NCBI GenBank assembly: GCA_039028495.1
Contig: JBCCHY010000034.1
Span: 1-10,179 of the forward strand
Direction: 5' to 3'
Length of the DNA: 10,179 nucleotides
Source of the DNA: JBCCHY01 sp039028495
GTDB lineage: Bacteria; Patescibacteriota; Saccharimonadia; Saccharimonadales; VXPC01
The translations under genes were made by a program, and so were the position numbers. This document shows, piece after piece, positions 1-7,525 of this stretch. The notes beneath the pieces are model-generated. The model did not search any database and had not been told where the DNA came from. It saw nothing but the letters and a program-made list of their open reading frames with translations. Numbering within the stretch: the first letter of the stretch is position 1; each line of letters opens with the position of its first letter.

Positions 1-2067
1 ATCAAACAGTCTATCAAGTGTCTGCTCGTCAAACGGCAGTATATGCGTGATCGAATGTTCATATTCGTCATCCTGACCGGGTAGATCTGCTAGTCTCTCT
101 GACTCGTCTTTGATCAGATCCTTAACCCGCTGAGATATGTCTACATCGTCAAGTAGCTGTTTGCGCAGACTATACGTAGCCAGACGGTGTTTGTTCATCA
201 CATCATCGTATTGAACAACGTTTTTACGCGAATCAAAGTTAAAGCTTTCGACTTTTTTCTGTGCACCCTCTAGTGCTTTGCTGACCAGACGATTCTCGAT
301 CGGCACACCTTCGTCAACTTTCAGCCTATCCATGAGGTTCGCAATCCGATCACCATTAAAGATACGCATGATGTCGTCCTCTGTACTCACAAAGAACTGT
401 GACTCACCAGGGTCACCCTGACGCCCAGAACGGCCTCGTAACTGGTTATCAATCCGTCTTGATTCGTGGCGCTCAGTACCTATGACGTATAGCCCACCTA
501 GATCCACTATTCCATCACCTAGCACAATGTCGGTACCTCGACCAGCAATGTTAGTTGCTAGAGTCACGGCGCCTTTCTGACCAGCTCTGGCAACAATCGC
601 GGCTTCTTTGGTGTTGTTTTTGGCGTTAAGGACATCGTGTTTGATGCCGGCTTTCTTTAGTAGGCTACTGAGCTGCTCGTTATTCTCAATACTCGATGTG
701 CCGAGTAGGACTGGCTGGCCTTTTGCATTGAGCTCTTTGACTCTTTCTATGATCGCCTTGTTTTTGGCCTTGTGGCTACGGTAGATTGCATCTGGATTGT
801 CTTTTCTAATCACCGGCTTGTTAGTCGGGACTACGACTACGTCTAGTTTGTATATTTCGTAGAATTCATCTCGCTCTGTCTCGGCTGTACCGGTCATACC
901 AGACAGTTTGTCATATAGACGGAATAGGTTCTGGAACGATATCTTTGCCAATGTCATTGACTCCTGCTGGACCTCAACACCCTCTTTGGCCTCGATTGCT
1001 TGGTGTAGACCTTCGTTGTAGCGACGGCCAGGTAATAGACGCCCTGTAAAATCATCGACGATGACCACTTCGCCGTCTTTAGTCACCACATAATCTTTGT
1101 CCCTGGTGAAAAGTGCTTCGGCTTTGAGCGCCTGCTCCATGTGATAAATCACGCGGATGTTCTCTGTTGCGTATAGGTTATCTATACCGAGGAGTTTTTC
1201 TACTCGCTCGACACCCAAATTTGTTAGGACCACACTGCGTAGTTTTTCATCTTTGTCAAAATGCTCTGGCTTGAGCTGCTTTGCTACACGAGCGAACTGA
1301 TCATATGACGTCCCACTGTTAACGCTTGGTGCACTAATTATCAGCGGTGTCCTGGCTTCGTCGATCAGGATCGAGTCAACCTCGTCAACGATGGCGTAGT
1401 TGAGCTCTCGTTGTCTAAGCTGCTCGTTCTCTCTCACCATATTGTCGCGCAGATAGTCGAACCCAAACTCGTTGTTGGTGCCATACGTTACATCTGCTGC
1501 GTAAGCTTCCTTGCGTGTGCATGGACGTAGATGTTTAAGCCTGTCGTCGTCCTTTGTGTCGTCAGTGTACTCTGGGTCGTATATAAATGATGCGTCCGGA
1601 ATGATCACGCCTATGGACATACCTAGGAAATGATAAATCTCCGCCATCCAGCCAGCACCTATCTGTGCTAGATAGTCGTTGACCGTTACTAGGTGCGCGC
1701 CCTTGCCACTAAGTGCATTCAGATAGAGCGGTAGTGTTGCAACCAGCGTCTTACCTTCACCAGTACGCAGCTCGGCTACTTTGCCTTCGTGCAGCGCAAT
1801 ACCACCTACGAGCTGCACATCGTAGTGCCTCTGGCCTAGTACACGGCTAGCTGCTTCGCGAACTACTGCATATACCTCAGGAAGTAGTGCATCGAGAGAT
1901 TCGTTGCCAAGTCTTTTCTGAAACTCCTTTGTCTTTGCCTTTAGCTTGGCGTCAGATAGTTTTTTTATGTCATCTTCTAACCCGTTGATTTGCTTTGCAA
2001 TTCTGCGGTAGCGCCTCAGTGTCTTAGCTTCTGGATCACCCAGTATTGATTTAATTGCTTTCTTCAA
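1..2067 (-). CDS. secA: Preprotein translocase ATPase SecA (3' end off the window)
   Basis: SecA is the ATP-driven motor that pushes unfolded preproteins through SecYEG at the cytoplasmic face of the membrane. I read 689 codons without a stop on the minus strand. Visible parts, in order: an N-terminal helical segment starting KKAIKSILGDPEAKTLRR; Walker A RTGEGKT at residues 101-107; the Walker B/DEAD region DEVDSILIDEARTP near residues 225-240; the preprotein cross-linking region after it; and the second helicase domain with TNIAGRGTD and QLRGRSGRQGDPG near 542-553. The reading reaches base 1 inside the helical scaffold, so roughly the last 150-250 residues, including any C-terminal zinc-binding tail, are outside the window. 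The start is TTG at 2067-2065: no ATG or GTG gives this N terminus, and a GAGGG ribosome binding site lies 4 nt upstream. An in-frame TTG at 2085 is the alternative. The gene is separated from its upstream neighbour by a probable promoter of its own. Confidence 0.97.
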   Translation of the reverse strand, partial: MKKAIKSILGDPEAKTLRRYRRIAKQINGLEDDIKKLSDAKLKAKTKEFQKRLGNESLDALLPEVYAVVREAASRVLGQRHYDVQLVGGIALHEGKVAELRTGEGKTLVATLPLYLNALSGKGAHLVTVNDYLAQIGAGWMAEIYHFLGMSIGVIIPDASFIYDPEYTDDTKDDDRLKHLRPCTRKEAYAADVTYGTNNEFGFDYLRDNMVRENEQLRQRELNYAIVDEVDSILIDEARTPLIISAPSVNSGTSYDQFARVAKQLKPEHFDKDEKLRSVVLTNLGVERVEKLLGIDNLYATENIRVIYHMEQALKAEALFTRDKDYVVTKDGEVVIVDDFTGRLLPGRRYNEGLHQAIEAKEGVEVQQESMTLAKISFQNLFRLYDKLSGMTGTAETERDEFYEIYKLDVVVVPTNKPVIRKDNPDAIYRSHKAKNKAIIERVKELNAKGQPVLLGTSSIENNEQLSSLLKKAGIKHDVLNAKNNTKEAAIVARAGQKGAVTLATNIAGRGTDIVLGDGIVDLGGLYVIGTERHESRRIDNQLRGRSGRQGDPGESQFFVSTEDDIMRIFNGDRIANLMDRLKVDEGVPIENRLVSKALEGAQKKVESFNFDSRKNVVQYDDVMNKHRLATYSLRKQLLDDVDISQRVKDLIKDESERLADLPGQDDEYEHSITHILPFDEQTLDRLFD

Positions 2068-2071
2068 TTTT

Positions 2072-2110
2072 CCCTCTCTTAACAAACGGCAATTTCCACC
2101 TGATGGCCGT
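2072..2110 (-). promoter_or_regulatory. secA leader: small hairpin and ribosome binding site
   Basis: In the minus-strand leader of secA, ACGGC (2110-2106) can pair with GCCGT (2090-2086) around a 15-nt loop. The GAGGG ribosome binding site follows at 2076-2072, 4 nt before the TTG start. The stem is short and its role is unknown. The ribosome binding site supports the TTG start. Confidence 0.35.
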
Positions 2111-2119
2111 ACTTTCGGT

Positions 2120-2129
2120 GTGTTAACAC
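2120..2129. repeat. 10-bp perfect palindrome at the secA transcription start
   Basis: GTGTTAACAC is a perfect palindrome placed one base after the TATAAT box, over the predicted start of transcription of secA. This position would suit an operator, but one palindrome of this length can arise by chance and I do not recognise the motif. Confidence 0.35.
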
Positions 2130-2130
2130 T

Positions 2131-2159
2131 ATTATACTAGAGAGTAACTTCTTTATAAA
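2131..2159 (-). promoter_or_regulatory. Probable sigma-70-type promoter of secA
   Basis: On the minus strand a perfect TATAAT (2136-2131) lies 17 nt downstream of TTTATA (2159-2154), a weak -35. Transcription would start near 2124 and leave a leader of about 57 nt before the TTG start of secA. The -35 overlaps the stop codon of the upstream deacylase gene, so secA could be transcribed both from here and by read-through. The -10 match is strong. The -35 assignment is inference. Confidence 0.55.
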
Positions 2160-2161
2160 GA
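2150..2161. repeat. 12-bp perfect palindrome over the secA -35 region
   Basis: TCTTTATAAAGA is a perfect palindrome covering the -35 position of the secA promoter and the stop codon of the deacylase gene. It is nested in a wider AGAGT (2141-2145) / ACTCT (2161-2165) inverted repeat. No T-tract follows on the minus strand, so it is not a usual Rho-independent terminator. It may be an operator or a 3'-end stabilising hairpin. Confidence 0.35.
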
Positions 2162-2971
2162 CTCTGACAAATAGAATGCCTCGTCACCTGGATTGGCTTT
2201 TGGTCTAGGGAAAATGATGTACTGGCCATCATCTGCAATATGCTCAGTGGTCCCCTGACAAGCGAATACTGCGCCTGACTTTAGGGCATCAAAAGTCGTG
2301 TAATCTTGGTCAAACTCTACGCTGTCTAATGTCTGTTTTACTGGCCCTATCATCCTTAACACCTTTTGCTCCTTATGCAGGATAACTTCATAGTCAGTAA
2401 TATGCCCCATCTGTTTAAGAAAAGTTAATACAGCATGTTTAGCAGTATCGATATAGTCTTTTGGTCTGTCAGACGAGCCGCATTCGAAGCATATGCCTAT
2501 CTTGTCTTTATGCACCATGTAGTCATCGCCTGCCGCAGCCTGTCCGGGTTTACTCCAGCCCGTAACCACATAGTCTGCCGGAAGGAACTTTGCGATTTCT
2601 AGCCCCATACCATCCGTGATGATAAACGGTCGGTCCATAGGCTCATTGTATGAATGTATATCCAGTAGCGCGTCAGCCCTGTCCAACTCGGCTCGTATAG
2701 TCACGGCTAAGTCATCTTCTGGGTATTCATTGGCGCCTTTTGCAATACGTCTATTAAGATTCACATTTACATAACGCTCATTACACTCAAGAGCGGTCGG
2801 GTTAGCGACTATTATCACTAGCTCACCTGCTGTAATCTCGATCGACTTTATCCAATCAAGGATCATTGGACCAACCTTTTCATTACCATGCACACCAACC
2901 ATAATAGTAGATCGTGCGCCAGGCACACCGGAGTCGAGATGATCAATTATCGGTGGGTCTAATTTAACCAT
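2153..2971 (-). CDS. Zinc-dependent AstE/aspartoacylase-family deacylase (M14-like)
   Basis: A 272-residue member of the succinylglutamate desuccinylase/aspartoacylase family, a branch of the carboxypeptidase M14 fold. These cytosolic enzymes hydrolyse the amide of N-acylated amino acids. All the catalytic landmarks are visible: zinc ligands His28 and Glu31 in VHGNE, third ligand His106 in DIHSY, substrate-binding NLNR at 71-74, and a probable general-base Glu163 in CFECG. I chose the ATG at 2971. The open frame extends one codon upstream to a TTG, which is a less likely start. The start lies inside the end of the decarboxylase gene (8-nt overlap), which points to translational coupling and a shared pathway. 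The acyl group and amino acid cannot be read from sequence. No arginine-succinyltransferase genes are nearby, so I do not call it astE. A carboxypeptidase-like role on peptides is an alternative. Confidence 0.85.
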   Translation of the reverse strand: MVKLDPPIIDHLDSGVPGARSTIMVGVHGNEKVGPMILDWIKSIEITAGELVIIVANPTALECNERYVNVNLNRRIAKGANEYPEDDLAVTIRAELDRADALLDIHSYNEPMDRPFIITDGMGLEIAKFLPADYVVTGWSKPGQAAAGDDYMVHKDKIGICFECGSSDRPKDYIDTAKHAVLTFLKQMGHITDYEVILHKEQKVLRMIGPVKQTLDSVEFDQDYTTFDALKSGAVFACQGTTEHIADDGQYIIFPRPKANPGDEAFYLSESL

Positions 2972-4229
2972 CAAGCGACTCTATCCCAGGTAGGTTGATG
3001 CCATTTAGAGCCATGATTTGTTCAGGCGTAACTCCTTCGTGCACCTTGATAATAGAACCGTCCGTCCTCTTCATGAAACCAGCTGCAGTTGATAATGAGT
3101 TGTAGTACGTCCTATTCCCAGCCATATGCGCACCAGCGTCGTGAATAACCAAAATGTCTCCACTCTCGATATCTTTTGGAACGCTTATGCCTTCGAGATA
3201 TTTGTTTGAGCCTGAGCACTGCTGTCCATGCAAACTAACCTTTACGCTGGGTGCAGAGTCCTTGCCAATGACGTGAGTTTTATGGAACACATTGCTAATG
3301 GACGCAAACCGAGCTGAGTTGTTTGGCGAGTGATTAACGGGCAAGTGGTTTTCATACGTATGAACAACCCCGTGAGTGAGACTAGTTGCAAGCCAGCCTG
3401 CAGGACCAGTGATGTACCTACCAAATTCACTAACAATCCTGCAGTCAAACTCGTCAAGCTGCTCTCTAATTACTTCCGACACTGCATCAATATCGATCTC
3501 GCTTTGCTCGGGGCGATACGGTATACCCATACCCCCACCAACATTAATGATCTCCAGGTCTATTCCTGTTTCGTCCTCTATGCGACGAGCTGCGTCAGCC
3601 AGAAGCTTAGCAGTGATCGCAAAGTACTCTACGTCTAACATCCCACCGCCGACCATGGTGTGTAGAGCAAACCTTTTTACACCACGCTCAGCCAGCTTCC
3701 TGTAGCCTTCGATGAGGTTTTCTAAAGTATCGCCAAAAGGCGTCTTTACGGGCTCGCCAATAATCTCATCACCTGACTGCATGTCTCCTGGGTTATAACG
3801 TAGGCAGAATATTGAATCTCCCGGGTCACCGATAAGATCCAGTATCTTGTCAACATATGAGGCTTTACCGATGTTTAAGATAGCACCCATTTGATGAGCG
3901 ACCACGAATTCATTTTCTCCTCCTGGGAGTGTAAAATCTGTTGCTGCGCTAGTGAAAAATAGTTCTTGTCCCTGGCAAGCTCTACGCGCTCTAGCTGACT
4001 TCAGTTCAGTTATTGTTGCGCAGTCTTGGCCCATCCCTGTGGCGGCGATCACATCCAGTATCGGTCCAAAGGGGCTTGCCTTTTGGGCGAAGAAGTTTCC
4101 GTCAAGCATGCCTTGCACCCTATTGGCTCTCTCGATTATTGTGGCTTCATCGTACAGGTACACTGTGCCGCCCAGTGGCGACTGAGACATGCATTCTAGG
4201 ACCTCGTCTTTCGTGAAAGGGAAATACAT
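2964..4229 (-). CDS. PLP-dependent fold-type III decarboxylase, DapDC/ODC superfamily, altered active site
   Basis: This 421-residue protein has the two-domain layout of diaminopimelate, ornithine and carboxynorspermidine decarboxylases: a TIM barrel carrying the PLP lysine, then a beta domain. Visible are VYLYDEATI near residue 25, the PLP lysine Lys50 in FFAQKASP (usually AVKANP), the phosphate-binding GGGMGIPY near 231-238, and EFGRYITGPAG (usually EPGR). The beta-domain motifs depart from true LysA: the usual CESGD is CSGSNKYLEG (Cys338, with neither the Glu nor the Asp in place), and the usual DAGAY is DAGAHMAGN, followed by a YYNS tyrosine pair. The fold is secure, and decarboxylation is likely from the catalytic cysteine. 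The substrate is not: LysA would be an over-call. It starts 4 nt after raiA with only a weak ribosome binding site and overlaps the deacylase gene by 8 nt, so both are probably co-translated parts of one pathway. Confidence 0.85.
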   Translation of the reverse strand: MYFPFTKDEVLECMSQSPLGGTVYLYDEATIIERANRVQGMLDGNFFAQKASPFGPILDVIAATGMGQDCATITELKSARARRACQGQELFFTSAATDFTLPGGENEFVVAHQMGAILNIGKASYVDKILDLIGDPGDSIFCLRYNPGDMQSGDEIIGEPVKTPFGDTLENLIEGYRKLAERGVKRFALHTMVGGGMLDVEYFAITAKLLADAARRIEDETGIDLEIINVGGGMGIPYRPEQSEIDIDAVSEVIREQLDEFDCRIVSEFGRYITGPAGWLATSLTHGVVHTYENHLPVNHSPNNSARFASISNVFHKTHVIGKDSAPSVKVSLHGQQCSGSNKYLEGISVPKDIESGDILVIHDAGAHMAGNRTYYNSLSTAAGFMKRTDGSIIKVHEGVTPEQIMALNGINLPGIESLDG

Positions 4230-4233
4230 AGGT

Positions 4234-4596
4234 CTATCTGTTTCTTAATCGCCCAAGGAATTCTCTGACGGAGGTCTTGTCGCCTCTGCTGTCGTGGGTT
4301 GTCTTATACTTTCGCAGCTGACGAGCTAGTTTAGACTCGACTATGTCTATCGAGCTATACATGTTTATCGTTGATTCTTTGGCATTCAGAGTTTTACCTG
4401 GCAGCTCTATTGTTGCTTCACAGGTTGGCTCTTGTTTTTTGCCTTTTGACCTACTCAACACCACTTTGGCGTGTGCGCTCTTGCGCGCGTGCCTGGGCAT
4501 TAGACGATCTAGCTTGCCTATCTTCTTATGAATGTACTTCTTAATGTCCTCATCGACATCTACTTTTACGCCGTTTATTTCTAGCTTTTCTATCAT
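4234..4596 (-). CDS. raiA: Ribosome hibernation-promoting factor, short RaiA/HPF type
   Basis: A small basic 120-residue protein of the RaiA/HPF (sigma-54 modulation) family. It binds in the mRNA/tRNA channel of the 30S subunit and silences ribosomes in stationary phase or starvation. The N-terminal half reads EINGVKVDVDEDIKKYIHKKIGKL, broken here by Leu-Asp-Arg. The family pattern continues with AKVVLSRSK, a CEATIELPGKTLNAKE strand pair and the closing helix SSIDIVESKLARQLRKYK. It has the length of the short form, with no C-terminal dimerisation domain of long HPF. A basic tail of about 20 residues follows the domain. AGGA lies very close to the ATG. Just upstream, TAAAAT (about 4608-4603) could act as a -10 box and give a nearly leaderless transcript separate from serS. 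It sits 30 nt after serS and 4 nt before the decarboxylase gene. Confidence 0.92.
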   Translation of the reverse strand: MIEKLEINGVKVDVDEDIKKYIHKKIGKLDRLMPRHARKSAHAKVVLSRSKGKKQEPTCEATIELPGKTLNAKESTINMYSSIDIVESKLARQLRKYKTTHDSRGDKTSVREFLGRLRNR

Positions 4597-4626
4597 ATTC
4601 CTATTTTAACATTAGCACTTATATGA

Positions 4627-5919
4627 CTATATGTATTCTGCTCCACCCATATAGGGTCTGAGAACTTCTGGGACCAGGACCCGTCCATCTGCCGTTTGGT
4701 TGTTTTCGAGAATAGCGATGAGTGGGCGCTGAGCAAACGCAGTTGCGTCATTGGTGTGAACCAGCTCTTTACTGCCGTCTTGTTTTTTGTACTTTGTGTT
4801 GAGCCCGCGCGCCTGATAGTCACCAATGTAGTCGGCTGTATGAGTCTCTCTGTACACCCCCTGGCCTGCCATCCATGTTTCTATGTCTACGCCACGAACA
4901 TTTGGCCCCCCCATATCAATCGTGCACTTCTGCACAACCTGATATGGCATACCGAGCTGCTGCATCAGATGCTCCTGAATGGCAATCATGAACTCGTGCT
5001 CTACTCTGGAAGCTTCTGGAGTCGTGAAGCTTTCCATTTCGAGTTTATCGAACTGGTGTTGGCGGATAATACCGCGGGTGTCTTTGCCGTCACTACCGAC
5101 CTCGCGTCTAAATGCAGTGTTATAACCAACGTAGCGCAGTGGTAGCTCATCCTCATCTAGAGTCTCCCCTATGTGATAGGCGCACATAGAATGCTCTGAG
5201 CTACCGGTGAGCCATAGATCATCGTTATTTAGTTTGAAAGTAATCTCGTCTGGCTTGAGTCTGCCTGTTGCCCTATAGGCATCGGTGCGCATCATCATTG
5301 GGGGCAACATAGGGATGAATGGCTTGGTAGAAACCTCTAGACCAGCCCCGTCTGCAATTTGCTTCAATATGTCCTCATTGGTCAACACGTCAAAGCCGTA
5401 CTGCACCATCGCCAGCTGCAAGCGCACCAACCCGCCCTTTAGGAATGAGAATCTTTTACCGCTAATACGAACTGCGCGCTCTTCATCTATGAACTGCGTC
5501 ATCTCCCAATGGGGTTTAGGCTCGAAATCGAACTCCGGTTTGTCACCCCAAGTATTGAGTACCACATTATCTTCTTCCTTTTCACCTACCGGTGTGTCGT
5601 CGCTCGGTATATTCGGAACACGGTAGAGCTCCTGCTGATACTTTGCTTCTACTGGTTCTAGCTCGTCCTCGAGCACAGCGATGCGCTCTTTGAGCTCTTT
5701 GCCATGTTTAACATCTTTATCAGATGGCTTGCCGCCGACATCCTTCATCTTCGCTGCTAGTTCGTTGCGTTGCTCACGGATCTCATCAATACGTGCGATT
5801 AGAGTGCGCCGCATTTCATCAATCTCTAGCAGCTTATTTATATCTACATCTACACCCTTGTCAGTTGATGTTTGCTGTACTAGACCTGCATTGTCCCTAA
5901 TAAACTGTATGTCTAACAT
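4627..5919 (-). CDS. serS: Seryl-tRNA synthetase
   Basis: Charges tRNA-Ser, and tRNA-Sec where present, with serine in the cytosol. At 430 residues it has the usual length. Residues 1-110 form the tRNA-binding N-terminal domain with a charged antiparallel coiled coil (LIARIDEIREQRNELAAK onward). The class II core follows: motif 2 in FRREVGSDGKDTRGIIRQHQ and motif 3 in LIAILENNQTADGR plus PEVLRPYMGG. Several normally fixed positions differ. The serine-binding TxE loop (typically IPTAEVPL) is TGSSEHSM, with Glu242 kept and Thr replaced by Ser240. The usual SSCSNCTDFQARRL is HTADYIGDYQARGL. The changes keep the fold and main catalytic residues, so I read this as a divergent but functional synthetase, probably clade-specific. 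The start ATG at 5919 has a strong AGGAGA site 4 nt upstream. It leads the group serS-raiA-decarboxylase-deacylase. Confidence 0.97.
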   Translation of the reverse strand: MLDIQFIRDNAGLVQQTSTDKGVDVDINKLLEIDEMRRTLIARIDEIREQRNELAAKMKDVGGKPSDKDVKHGKELKERIAVLEDELEPVEAKYQQELYRVPNIPSDDTPVGEKEEDNVVLNTWGDKPEFDFEPKPHWEMTQFIDEERAVRISGKRFSFLKGGLVRLQLAMVQYGFDVLTNEDILKQIADGAGLEVSTKPFIPMLPPMMMRTDAYRATGRLKPDEITFKLNNDDLWLTGSSEHSMCAYHIGETLDEDELPLRYVGYNTAFRREVGSDGKDTRGIIRQHQFDKLEMESFTTPEASRVEHEFMIAIQEHLMQQLGMPYQVVQKCTIDMGGPNVRGVDIETWMAGQGVYRETHTADYIGDYQARGLNTKYKKQDGSKELVHTNDATAFAQRPLIAILENNQTADGRVLVPEVLRPYMGGAEYI

Positions 5920-5923
5920 GTGT

Positions 5924-5929
5924 TCTCCT
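5924..5929 (-). promoter_or_regulatory. Strong ribosome binding site of serS
   Basis: AGGAGA on the minus strand, followed by ACAC and the ATG. This is the best Shine-Dalgarno site in the window and fixes the serS start at 5919. The remaining part of the spacer upstream (to 6034) shows no convincing promoter, T-box or terminator. Confidence 0.75.
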
Positions 5930-6034
5930 GGATATTGCTACATTCATTAAAAGCGGGAAAAACCCAAACCGGAACTAAAGCTACTCTCAAGCAACCCATA
6001 AAAGCTCGTGGCCATATTCTATCATTACCTGCCC

Positions 6035-6655
6035 TCAAGCTGCTCGGTCTCGAACTCGGCGCTCGAAAGCTTCTCGCCCGCCAGCTTCGTTAAGGTCTCG
6101 TCTAGCCCTACTCAAAGCAACCTTTGCTGCTGTTTCGGATATACCCAGTTTCTCTGCAACATCTTGGTGGCGCATACCCTCCTCTGCACGAAGCAAGACT
6201 ATCTTCACCGAACGAGGTCTAAGGGCAAACTCAAGTTGCCTTTTTATGCCCTCTGTAGACAACTCTGCGTCCACAACCGTCCTACCAACATCTAATTCAT
6301 CGACCTCTTTCATGATCACTTGAAGAGGGTCTTGGGGATCAACGCAAGTTTCTTTGTTTGCTTTACCAAGAACCGTCCTGGCCTGATTATGAATTATTCT
6401 GAAGAAATAAGTGTTTAGTGAACTATCTCCTCTAAACTTATCTATCCCGTTAGCAAGTCTAATAAACGAGTCCATAACGACAGCCTCTGCATCTACATCA
6501 GGAAACCTAGTGCCAACTCTTCGTACCCAATAATCATACTTATCCTGAAAAAAATCCGTAACTCTTGAGTCAGCCCAACCAGAGCCTACTTCTTGATGTG
6601 AGCTTTTTTCGCCAATTGCTCGTCTTGCAGCTTTTCTTTGCTTTAATTTTGTCAT
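6035..6655 (-). CDS. ECF-like sigma-70 family RNA polymerase sigma factor
   Basis: A 206-residue two-domain sigma factor that would direct RNA polymerase to a private promoter set. Region 2 spans about residues 35-95: DAEAVVMDSFIRL followed by KFRGDSSLNTYFFRIIHNQAR, the typical ECF -10 recognition and melting segment. Region 4 spans about 145-192: RSVKIVLLRAEEGMRHQDVAEKLGISE, broken by its turn, then TAAKVALSRARRDL, a helix-turn-helix. There is no region 1.1 or 3, which fits the ECF group. The first 30 residues are basic (KLKQRKAARRA) and the last 16 are Arg-rich, both beyond the usual core. The ATG at 6655 directly follows the TAA of the transporter gene, and its AGGA ribosome binding site lies inside that gene's last codons, so the two are coupled. 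No anti-sigma gene is seen beside it, so control must come from elsewhere or from transcription of this operon. Confidence 0.9.
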   Translation of the reverse strand: MTKLKQRKAARRAIGEKSSHQEVGSGWADSRVTDFFQDKYDYWVRRVGTRFPDVDAEAVVMDSFIRLANGIDKFRGDSSLNTYFFRIIHNQARTVLGKANKETCVDPQDPLQVIMKEVDELDVGRTVVDAELSTEGIKRQLEFALRPRSVKIVLLRAEEGMRHQDVAEKLGISETAAKVALSRARRDLNEAGGREAFERRVRDRAA

Positions 6656-7525
6656 TTATATTCCTGATATAAGATACGCAGCCAACAATACTAACATAGA
6701 CGCAAATATTTTTCTTCCTATCTGATCTCTCTCTTTGAGGACTATGGCTGCCAGCAATACTGTAGTTACTACTTGCACGTTAGTGAGCACAGAAACTAGA
6801 CCGCGATCGTCACCTGCTTGGTTAAACGTGTTGTAAATAGCCACAAAATAAACAAGGCTCGTAAGACTGGCAAATAGCATGCTTTTGACGGTAGTTGCTT
6901 TGTTTTTGCTTACAAAGGATACGTCTTTTTTCAGATTTTTGAGGCCCAACGGGATCGTAAAAATCGCCGTGCCTAGATAAGAAACGGCCAAATACGTATG
7001 AACATCAGTCGCCTCAGCCAGCTGTGCAAGATAGATTGAGTTGAACGCGAAAGATATAGCAGACACAGCAATGAGCAATGCGCCCCACGAAGCAACACCC
7101 TTACTAATGCCCTTTGAGGTAAGCAGGATCGCACCTGCAAGTATGAACATCCCGAGTACTTGAAGACCATCATAAGTCGTACCTAGAATTGGCATAGCAA
7201 GCAGTGCAGCCCAAACCAGTTTGGTAGATAGGGCAATCTGCGTAGTGCCCGCGTCGACCATGTCTTGACCTTTAAAATACACGACATTACCAATTACCAT
7301 TGTAAAGATGGTGAGGCTGATCAACATTGTCTCTTCTCTGAGAATCGAAAGGTCTATACCCTCGTAGAAAAACGAAAAGCCCAGAGCGATTAAACCTGCT
7401 AGGCCCAGAAACAGGACCGAGAAATTCGTATAGTGGACACGTACATTTGTGACCGCATACTTTGCGGCAATACTGTAAAACGCGCGTACAAAGATGGCTA
7501 CTGCCATCAGCACCAACCAGTGCAT
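6656..7525 (-). CDS. EamA/DMT-superfamily transporter (10 TM helices)
   Basis: A 289-residue integral membrane protein with two EamA repeats of about five helices each. Helices I can see start near residues 3 (WLVLMAVAIFV), 33, 66, 92, 119, 145, 176, 212, 240 and 268. The last two, QVVTTVLLAAIVLKERD followed by GRKIFASMLVLLAAYLI, carry the usual EamA ending in which a conserved Glu precedes the final helix. DMT carriers move small metabolites such as amino acids, nucleosides or drugs, in or out. The substrate cannot be read from sequence. The ATG overlaps the nuclease stop codon by one base (TTAATG) and the stop abuts the sigma factor start, so it is the middle gene of a three-gene operon. 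A role in export of toxic compounds under the adjacent sigma factor is possible but is inference. Confidence 0.88.
   Translation of the reverse strand: MHWLVLMAVAIFVRAFYSIAAKYAVTNVRVHYTNFSVLFLGLAGLIALGFSFFYEGIDLSILREETMLISLTIFTMVIGNVVYFKGQDMVDAGTTQIALSTKLVWAALLAMPILGTTYDGLQVLGMFILAGAILLTSKGISKGVASWGALLIAVSAISFAFNSIYLAQLAEATDVHTYLAVSYLGTAIFTIPLGLKNLKKDVSFVSKNKATTVKSMLFASLTSLVYFVAIYNTFNQAGDDRGLVSVLTNVQVVTTVLLAAIVLKERDQIGRKIFASMLVLLAAYLISGI

Noticed and set aside
2964..4229. Calling the decarboxylase lysA
   Set aside because: The CESGD and DAGAY motifs that define substrate contacts in diaminopimelate decarboxylase are altered, and no lysine-pathway gene is nearby.
4593..4826. Minus-strand frame overlapping the end of serS
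   Set aside because: It lies in another frame within serS, which has complete motif 3 and a proper C terminus; no independent start signal.
3330..5950. Plus-strand open frames of 60-150 codons across the decarboxylase, raiA and serS
   Set aside because: All lie opposite well-supported minus-strand genes, have no recognisable domains or ribosome binding sites, and are antisense shadows.
5920..6034. Rho-independent terminator or T-box between the sigma factor gene and serS
   Set aside because: Only very short stems such as GGG-TTTTT-CCC can be drawn, without a proper T-tract after them, and no T-box core sequence is visible.
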